DNA of 64,000 nt from Iningainema tapete BLCC-T55 (GTDB taxonomy: Bacteria > Cyanobacteriota > Cyanobacteriia > Cyanobacteriales > Nostocaceae): positions 124,001-188,000 of the forward strand of contig NZ_JACXAE010000118.1 of the NCBI RefSeq assembly GCF_014698965.1. Direction: 5' to 3'. A program made the translations under genes and the position numbers. This document shows, one piece after another, positions 58,447 to 64,000 of this stretch. Under the pieces are notes generated by a model that saw only the letters and a program-made list of their open reading frames with translations, had not been told where the DNA came from and searched no databases. Numbering within the stretch: the stretch's first letter is position 1; every line of letters starts with the position of its first letter.

Positions 58447-59826
58447 ATGAAAGATACTGTGATCATTCCCTGGAACAACATTTACCTGGAAGCTATACGC
58501 AGATTCGGCGGCGCTCCAGGTCCGATTGCCCGTATTGGCGCGATCATGCACATTGCGATGTTTGATGCGATTAATGCTCTTTCTGGCAATCCTTATAAAC
58601 CGTATCTGTCTAACCTACCAGCTCTAGTCGAAGGCGCAGATCCCGCTATGAGTGCAGCCTATGCTGCACGCAAAGTTTTGCAGCAAACGATTGACACACT
58701 TATTAATCAGGCTGCAACGAGTCCAGGCGGAGTGCCTAATCCTTTCGATGTGTATCAAGTCAATCCAGGCTTTGATTCCAAGTCATTTTTAGATGATTGC
58801 ACCAAGTTCTTCAAAATGACTGAGGGAGAAAGTAATCCCTCACAAAAGTTTGGTGAGGCTGTTGCAGAGGCAATTTTACTGGAGCGTGAAAACGATGGCT
58901 CACAAATGGCGAACGATCCTCCTGCTGTAGAGTTTGGTTTTACTCCTGGTGATTGGCGGGAAACGGGTTCAGGAGCAGCCGTTACGCCGCAGTGGGGTCA
59001 AGTCAAGCCATTCGGTGGATGGCAAACGAGTCAAATTAATGATTTTCTGCCAACAGCATTGAATGCTAGCAAGTTCAGTAATTACTCACAACTGCTATCC
59101 AGCCGAGATTACGCAGGTCAAGTAAAAGAAGTGCAGCGCCTTGGCGAAGCTCGTTCAAAAGAAAGAACACGGGAGCAAACAGAAATCGCTTTCTTCTGGG
59201 CTAATGACCTTAACGGTACTTCCAAACCACCAGGTCAGCTTTACACTATCACTCAAATTGTCGCTAAGCAAGAAGGAACTGTGCAAAGCCTACTTGAAAC
59301 AGCACGCCTGTTCGCGCTGGTGGCGATCGCTATGGCTGATGCCGCCATTGTTGCCTGGTATGTGAAGTATTTGTTCCCTCAAGCAAATAACCAGAACAAT
59401 TTGATTCGCCTCTGGCGACCAGAAACGGCGATCCGAGAGGCTGATACTGACAACAATCCTGATACAATACCAGACCGCCACTGGCAACCGCTCTCAGCAA
59501 CGACTGACGGCACTCGTTTCTCACCTGCTTTCCCTGCCTATATCTCTGGTCACGCCACCTTTGGCGCTGCTCATGCAGCAATGATGCGGCTTTTCTTCGC
59601 GAGGGATTCTATATCCTTCACCGCAACAACCGAAGATCCAAACGCCTTACGCGATGAGAATGGGGTTAAACTTACCCGTACTTTTACCAGCTTTACAGAA
59701 GCCGGAAGGGAAAACGGTCGAAGCCGAGTTTATCTTGGTGTCCACTACCAATGGGATGCTGAGGGTGGCTTTGAGTCGGGGACTAAAGTTGGTGAATTCG
59801 CTTTCAACAACGTATTACGCTCATAG
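58447..59826 (+). CDS. Vanadium-dependent haloperoxidase/PAP2 family protein
   Basis: From MKDTVIIPWNNIYLEAIRRF at 58447 (GAGG upstream; the ATG at 58423 is an alternative) the product has 459 residues. ARIGAIMHIAMFDAINAL opens the helical bundle. LWRPETAIREADTD carries the RPxxAxR oxyanion ligands, FPAYISGHATFGAAHAAMM the SGH motif with the catalytic His, and RSRVYLGVHYQWDAEGG the R-x5-H vanadate-binding His. It fits the bacterial vanadium-dependent chloroperoxidase-like or acid phosphatase group. No signal peptide is seen. Halogenation is not assured, since the residues that separate the activities are not known here. Confidence 0.85.
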   Translation: MKDTVIIPWNNIYLEAIRRFGGAPGPIARIGAIMHIAMFDAINALSGNPYKPYLSNLPALVEGADPAMSAAYAARKVLQQTIDTLINQAATSPGGVPNPFDVYQVNPGFDSKSFLDDCTKFFKMTEGESNPSQKFGEAVAEAILLERENDGSQMANDPPAVEFGFTPGDWRETGSGAAVTPQWGQVKPFGGWQTSQINDFLPTALNASKFSNYSQLLSSRDYAGQVKEVQRLGEARSKERTREQTEIAFFWANDLNGTSKPPGQLYTITQIVAKQEGTVQSLLETARLFALVAIAMADAAIVAWYVKYLFPQANNQNNLIRLWRPETAIREADTDNNPDTIPDRHWQPLSATTDGTRFSPAFPAYISGHATFGAAHAAMMRLFFARDSISFTATTEDPNALRDENGVKLTRTFTSFTEAGRENGRSRVYLGVHYQWDAEGGFESGTKVGEFAFNNVLRS

Positions 59827-59979
59827 TTGATCCTGGACTTGTTGACCATCATCTTTAGACTGAAATATCACCTTATATCAACGGTCACTCAACATTCCTG
59901 AGCAAAAAATAGGTGGATCAGGTTTTCCTTTTCCACCAACTCTAATTTTAATTACACTTTACAAACAGGGTTTCTCTGA

Positions 59980-61125
59980 TCATTTGAACTGCGGTTGTAA
60001 CCGATCAATAAAAGCTTCTATACCAAATAGGTTAATAACTTGTTCGCGGAGCCATTTTTCATCACAACGTGGATCGTCACCTTGAAGAATTTCTATACAA
60101 GCCGCCGCCACTGCTGCTGGATCGCGGTGTGGTACACGCCATCCTAATTTACCATCTTGTAATGGATCTGCTGACCCATCGTCATCACCAGATAATACTG
60201 GTACACCACAAGCCATCGCTTCTAAGTAGACAATGCCAAAACCTTCTTGGGAAGGCATAACGTAGGCATCAGCAAGGCGGTAGTGTTCTACAAGTTCGGA
60301 TGTGGGAACGAACCCAGCAAAGATGACGCGATCGCTCATACCTAAATCTGATGCTAGTTGAGCTAATCGTGGTTGGTCGTCGCCGCGACCTATCACTAGA
60401 TACTTGACTTCTGGGAATACATGTGCTACTTTTGGTAATGCTTGAATCGTAATATCTACACCCTTATAAATATCACCTGACCACAGACGTGCTACAGTCA
60501 TTAACACCTTGGCATCTGCTAGATTGTAACGTTCTAACAAGGCAGTTGACTTTGCTCCTGGGGTAAAGTAATCACTATTGACAGCACAAGGCAGTATTCT
60601 GACTTTAGCTGGGTCAAAATTATTCACAGCACAGGCAACTTGTTTAGTGTAGCGACTGACAGTCCAAATACATGCTGCTTGTTGAATGCTAGATTTTGTC
60701 CTTTGAGGTAAAGGTTGCCAAACTTCTTTACCATGAGTCATCACCGTATATGGAATACCTAGAGGTTGGCACAGTGTACTAATTAGAGGTGCAAGATTAA
60801 CATGACCGCAGAAGACATGCTGGGGGCGTTGGCGTAGTAAATGAGCGAGTAACGCCATTGTTAATTTTACTCTGCCTAATTGAGGAGTTTGAGTTTTGAA
60901 GTAATGAAAGTTTAAATTGTCTGATGCAAAAGGATTTTCGCAGTTAGGACTGTCTCTCAGCAAAAATACTTCTGCCTGTGCAGTTTTGTTTAAAGCAAGA
61001 TAAGCGCGAAAAACATCCTTTACATAGGATTGAATTCCACCTTCGTGTCCAAAAACTTCTATGAACACGAAAACGTGGTTAGGTTTTTTGGTCAATTGAT
61101 GACCTAAATTGATCTGTTCTCCCAC
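59980..61125 (-). CDS. Family 4 glycosyltransferase
   Basis: A product of 381 residues. FVFIEVFGHEGGIQSYVKDV is the N-terminal donor-independent loop of GT-B enzymes of family 4. LMTVARLWSGDIYKGVDITI, VKYLVIGRGDDQPRLAQLAS and MPSQEGFGIVYLEAMACGVP with the EX7E motif make up the C-terminal domain. It retains the anomeric configuration. It stands alone and is not in the main polysaccharide locus; its acceptor is unknown. Confidence 0.9.
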   Translation of the reverse strand: MGEQINLGHQLTKKPNHVFVFIEVFGHEGGIQSYVKDVFRAYLALNKTAQAEVFLLRDSPNCENPFASDNLNFHYFKTQTPQLGRVKLTMALLAHLLRQRPQHVFCGHVNLAPLISTLCQPLGIPYTVMTHGKEVWQPLPQRTKSSIQQAACIWTVSRYTKQVACAVNNFDPAKVRILPCAVNSDYFTPGAKSTALLERYNLADAKVLMTVARLWSGDIYKGVDITIQALPKVAHVFPEVKYLVIGRGDDQPRLAQLASDLGMSDRVIFAGFVPTSELVEHYRLADAYVMPSQEGFGIVYLEAMACGVPVLSGDDDGSADPLQDGKLGWRVPHRDPAAVAAACIEILQGDDPRCDEKWLREQVINLFGIEAFIDRLQPQFK

Positions 61126-61371
61126 TGTAGTAAATGATATTTTTCTCTACAATTACTATTCAGTAAAATTTCTGACTTATAATTAGTGTGCTGCCAAATC
61201 TTAACAAAGAAATAGCTACAACTTTCATGCTAATTATACGTAATTTAGTACTATTTTTTATACTAATTATTGAGGTAATACAAGGGGAGTATTTAACCCC
61301 CTTTTAACTGAACTACTCTTAACAATGACTGATGAGCGGGAAGTTGATTGGTAAAGCTTCGCCACCCGTGA

Positions 61372-61812
61372 TTACTTACCTTGGATACCATACTTGACGA
61401 TGAGCAAGCAATTTCTATCATCTGCATCACGTTCGTAAACAACCTGGTCTACCAATCGTCGAAGTAGAAACCATCCATATCCCCCAACTTGCAGAGTACC
61501 TGGCTTTGGCTCTGCGATCGCATCGGGATTAAAGGGTTTTCCATAATCCCAGATTCTAATTTCCAATCGGTCAATCCATAGAGAAACCTCAATCTCAATG
61601 GTTGTTTCCGGTGGTAAAGCATGATGAGCATGACGAACGGCATTAGTAAAGCCTTCTGCTAATGCTAAGTTGAGGCGATAAAGTTGGCTTTCAGACCAAC
61701 CAAGTTGAGATACATGTTTGAGACAAAATTGTTCAAACCATTGTTGCACTTGGTTGAGAAGCTTTAGTTCGCTCTTTACCGTCAGATGGTCTTGCTGCAT
61801 TATGCTAAGCAT
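61372..61812 (-). CDS. Anti-sigma-factor-type (RsbW-like) ATP-binding protein
   Basis: A product of 146 residues (142 if it starts at the Met at 61800). RLNLALAEGFTNAVRHAHHA is the N box with Asn, RLEIRIWDYGKPFNPDAI the G1 region, and GGYGWFLLRRLVDQVVYERD the G2 region of the HATPase_c_2 kinases. Family members bind sigma factors or phosphorylate anti-anti-sigma proteins in partner-switching. No partner gene adjoins it. Confidence 0.85.
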   Translation of the reverse strand: MLSIMQQDHLTVKSELKLLNQVQQWFEQFCLKHVSQLGWSESQLYRLNLALAEGFTNAVRHAHHALPPETTIEIEVSLWIDRLEIRIWDYGKPFNPDAIAEPKPGTLQVGGYGWFLLRRLVDQVVYERDADDRNCLLIVKYGIQGK

Positions 61813-61874
61813 TGACCGTGACTTGAATGTAATTAGGTGAAAAGTGTGTGTATCTTTTTATAACCCAGATTTTA

Positions 61875-61903
61875 GATTTTGGCATCACAGTGATGCCAAA
61901 ATC
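61875..61903 (-). terminator. Probable terminator downstream of petD
   Basis: GATTTTGGCATCA and TGATGCCAAAATC form a 13-bp perfect stem with a CAG loop. It lies 115 bases after the petD stop on the minus strand; AT-rich text flanks it, without a clean T-run. Confidence 0.6.
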
Positions 61904-62017
61904 CAAAATTTTACTTAGATTATTAAAATTGACGCCTGTTAATTCTTCAATAAAAGCACGGTTATACATGCCTTTTGAAACTTACAGGCGTCAAAGTGGA
62001 CTGAAGGCGTGACTAAT

Positions 62018-62500
62018 TTAAAACAGTCCCAAAGTGAAGGATTTATCGATTGGTAAAGTAGCACCAATACCCAACCAGATAGTAACCAAAGTACCAAAAA
62101 GGAATACAGTGGTAGCCACTGGACGACGGAAGGGGTTTTGGAACTTATTCACGTTTTCAATGAACGGAACCAGTATCATTCCCAAGGGTACAGAAGCCAT
62201 TGCCAATACCCCTAACAGTTTATTGGGAACTGAGCGGAGAATTTGGAATACAGGGTATAAATACCACTCTGGAAGGATTTCTAACGGAGTAGCAAAAGGA
62301 TTTGCTGGTTCGCCAGTCATTACTGGGTCTAGCACAGAAAGAGCCACAATACAAGCAAAAGATCCCATGATTACAACTGGGAAGACGTAGAGCAAGTCGT
62401 TAGGCCAAGCTGGTTCACCATAGTAATTGTGACCCATACCTTTTGCCAATTTGGCTCTTAAATTAGGATCGTTCAGATCGGGTTTTTTCAGTGTTGCCAT
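62018..62500 (-). CDS. petD: Cytochrome b6f complex subunit IV
   Basis: The product has 160 residues, the normal length. It begins [20 protein letters not shown] and contains [20 protein letters not shown], the first loop and helix, then [20 protein letters not shown] with the PEWY motif of the quinol-oxidation site. Three transmembrane helices are evident. It is a core subunit of the b6f complex in the thylakoid membrane, linking photosystems and respiration. petB lies 277 bases upstream on the same strand, the usual order. Confidence 0.98.
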   Translation of the reverse strand: MATLKKPDLNDPNLRAKLAKGMGHNYYGEPAWPNDLLYVFPVVIMGSFACIVALSVLDPVMTGEPANPFATPLEILPEWYLYPVFQILRSVPNKLLGVLAMASVPLGMILVPFIENVNKFQNPFRRPVATTVFLFGTLVTIWLGIGATLPIDKSFTLGLF

Positions 62501-62777
62501 TTGTAAATGTGTTCTCCAGCTTAAAAAAAGTTAAAGATTTTTTCCGGTTTCCAGTTATCAGTAAGCAGTTACCACTTAAAAAAGGATACCGATTACTAAT
62601 AACTGGTCACTGAATATAGCTCTTGTCACCCGCCATTAGGCAAGCTATTGAGAGCGATGTGCATCTTGAGTGTTGTTTTGTTTCTTATGTGTCAATTAAC
62701 TGTTATTTCTTCCCATAAGTTTAAAACAAACAACTCACGATTGCATACAGTAGCCCTTGCCTGATTTTCTAGTGGAA

Positions 62778-63425
62778 TTACAATGGACCAGAAATCCCTT
62801 GCTTGCGGATCATCAAGAAGTGCAGCAGCATGAACACGGCAATGAGCCAGGGCAGTACAAAGGTGTGCGCACTGTAGTAGCGAGTTAAGGTAGCTTGTCC
62901 AACGCTTGCACCGCCGCGCAGCATATCAGAAATCAGAGTACCAACTACAGGAATTGCTTCTGGTACACCACTAACGATTTTCACAGCCCAGTAGCCAACT
63001 TGGTCCCAAGGTAGGGAATAGCCAGTCACGCCAAAAGAAACGGTAATTACAGCCAGGATGACACCAGTTACCCAAGTTAGTTCGCGGGGCTTCTTAAAAC
63101 CACCAGTAAGGTACACACGGAAGGTGTGTAAAATCATCATCAGTACCATCATGCTAGCAGACCAGCGATGAACTGAGCGAATCAACCAACCGAAGCTGAC
63201 TTCATTCATGATGTACTGTACAGAAGAGTATGCTTCTGTAACAGTTGGGTGGTAGTAGAATGTCATAGCAAATCCAGTGGCAAACTGGATCAAAAAGCAA
63301 GTCAAGGTAATTCCACCGAAACAGTAGAAAATGTTGACGTGAGGAGGGACGTACTTGCTGGTAACGTCTTCAGCCAGCGCCTGAATTTCTAAGCGCTCCT
63401 CGAACCAGTCGTAAACGTTGGCCAT
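62778..63425 (-). CDS. petB: Cytochrome b6
   Basis: The product has 215 residues. [14 protein letters not shown] carries the Cys that binds the extra heme c(i); [20 protein letters not shown] and [20 protein letters not shown] carry the His ligands of hemes bL and bH. Four transmembrane helices and the ending [11 protein letters not shown] are standard. It holds the electron-transfer hemes of the b6f complex. The 277-base gap to petD holds an ATAACTGG/CCAGTTAT-type repeat pair and no gene. Confidence 0.98.
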   Translation of the reverse strand: MANVYDWFEERLEIQALAEDVTSKYVPPHVNIFYCFGGITLTCFLIQFATGFAMTFYYHPTVTEAYSSVQYIMNEVSFGWLIRSVHRWSASMMVLMMILHTFRVYLTGGFKKPRELTWVTGVILAVITVSFGVTGYSLPWDQVGYWAVKIVSGVPEAIPVVGTLISDMLRGGASVGQATLTRYYSAHTFVLPWLIAVFMLLHFLMIRKQGISGPL

Positions 63426-63894
63426 ACAAATTTTAATTTCCTAGACATTGATCTTTGGTTGCTGACACTCCCACACGTATTAGGAGTGAGATTCTTGGAC
63501 TCAGACTGCCTAAGTTTGGAATTTCCGTTTTTTAGGTCTTACATTCTGATGTGCCTAGTCTTTCAACTAGCTTCTCAAGCGTTAGTTTCCGTGTGTCGCA
63601 CGGTACTATACCTTTAAGCGCACACACACCAAAACTAAGGATGTGGCGTGCGCTCGGCAATTTTTGTAAATTGGGTATATATTGCGTGGTCTTTGCACCC
63701 AAAAACAAAAAATTGTGGACACAAAGTAGATTTTATCGTTTAGAGAGTGGCACGCGCAGCAGGTCGGTTAAACAACTTTCCTTAACGTGATGCACCACTT
63801 CTATAGAAAAAGTAACATAATCGAGAGATAGATTTCATCAATCAGCTTCGTTACTGGGTAAGTTTGGCAATTTGGGTTGAGATTGTAATTAAAC
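63426..63894. other. Divergent promoter region between petB and ctpA
   Basis: About 470 bases. No gene is supported; a plus-strand ORF at 63551-63790 has no family look. The promoters of petBD (minus) and ctpA (plus) must lie here. An ACGTATTAGGAGTGAG stretch near 63476 is AT-poor but shows no clear symmetry. Confidence 0.5.
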
Positions 63895-64000
63895 ATGGGG
63901 TTCATGCACAAACAGTTTTTTCGCGCTGGATTAACACTGCTATTGGCTTTTTGGCTGGGTTTTGGCAGTTTTTGCCCACCTGCTGTGGCTTTAAGTGAAG
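63895..64000 (+). CDS. ctpA: Carboxyl-terminal processing protease, 5' part
   Basis: The frame runs off the window after 35 codons: MGFMHKQFFRAGLTLLLAFW then LGFGSFCPPAVALSE. It is a signal peptide with an AVA|LSE cleavage site. The start may be 63895 or the second ATG at 63904 (MHKQFF). CtpA next to petB/petD is a conserved arrangement in Nostoc, and the N-terminus fits the D1-processing protease, which matures photosystem II protein D1 in the thylakoid lumen. The rest is needed for certainty. Confidence 0.65.
   Translation, partial: MGFMHKQFFRAGLTLLLAFWLGFGSFCPPAVALSE

Noticed and set aside
63551-63790. Plus-strand ORF between petB and ctpA
   Set aside because: It lies in a region expected to hold two promoters and has no family features.

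Overview
The window comes from a filamentous, probably heterocyst-forming cyanobacterium of the Nostoc/Calothrix/Scytonema type. The evidence is the frequent HIP1 octamer GCGATCGC, petB and petD next to a ctpA-like start, a PEP-CTERM protein, several Uma2 and vMAP-type AAA proteins, and many short palindromic repeats of the kind scattered through Nostocales genomes. All names rest on reading motifs by eye; no database search was possible. No tRNA, rRNA or transposase gene was recognised.

Layout. 1-3 kb: two AAA-like STAND ATPases and the 5' end of a solute-binding lipoprotein, all on the minus strand. 3-15 kb: a decaying accessory region with a broken hisD whose 3' end is duplicated, a double-glycine leader peptide, relics of small genes, a plasmid-like module (HTH protein, ATPase relic, YdjM-like membrane protein, coiled-coil protein) and several small proteins. 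15-28 kb: GST, a parallel beta-helix protein, an SxxK hydrolase, glycerol kinase with an acyltransferase, a hicB whose hicA is reduced to nine codons, and a tight operon of acyl-CoA dehydrogenase, PIG-L deacetylase and a HAD-methyltransferase fusion.

28.9-30.6 kb holds the most notable system: a small peptide with six exact 13-residue repeats of the form TTxxxxEE, followed by an ATP-grasp ligase. This is the architecture of a graspetide (omega-ester-containing peptide) cluster, with a core resembling plesiocin rather than the microviridins usual in cyanobacteria. Beside it are a PAS protein plus histidine kinase operon and a FAD oxidoreductase-MFS-GST operon. 36.6-43.8 kb is a type III-A CRISPR effector operon (cas10/csm1, csm2, csm3, csm4, csm5, cas6) ending in a one-spacer degenerate array; Cas10 keeps GGDD but shows no HD motif. 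A 65-bp sequence, about 92% identical, lies upstream of both the PAS/kinase operon and the csm operon, in the same orientation to transcription, and looks like a shared promoter.

44-55 kb: murF and an exopolysaccharide locus (O-antigen ligase/polymerase, five glycosyltransferase-like genes, flippase). 55-64 kb: Uma2, small proteins, Cu/Zn SOD, a vanadium haloperoxidase/PAP2 protein, a glycosyltransferase, an anti-sigma-factor-type ATPase, petD, petB and the start of ctpA.

Across the window, palindromic repeats (GTAGAGACG...CGTCTCTAC and others) sit in intergenic gaps, inside reading frames as in-frame insertions (AAA protein, coiled-coil protein, HicB, Cas10), and at gene ends where they supply the last codons (acyltransferase, csm3, csm4, DUF4058 relic).
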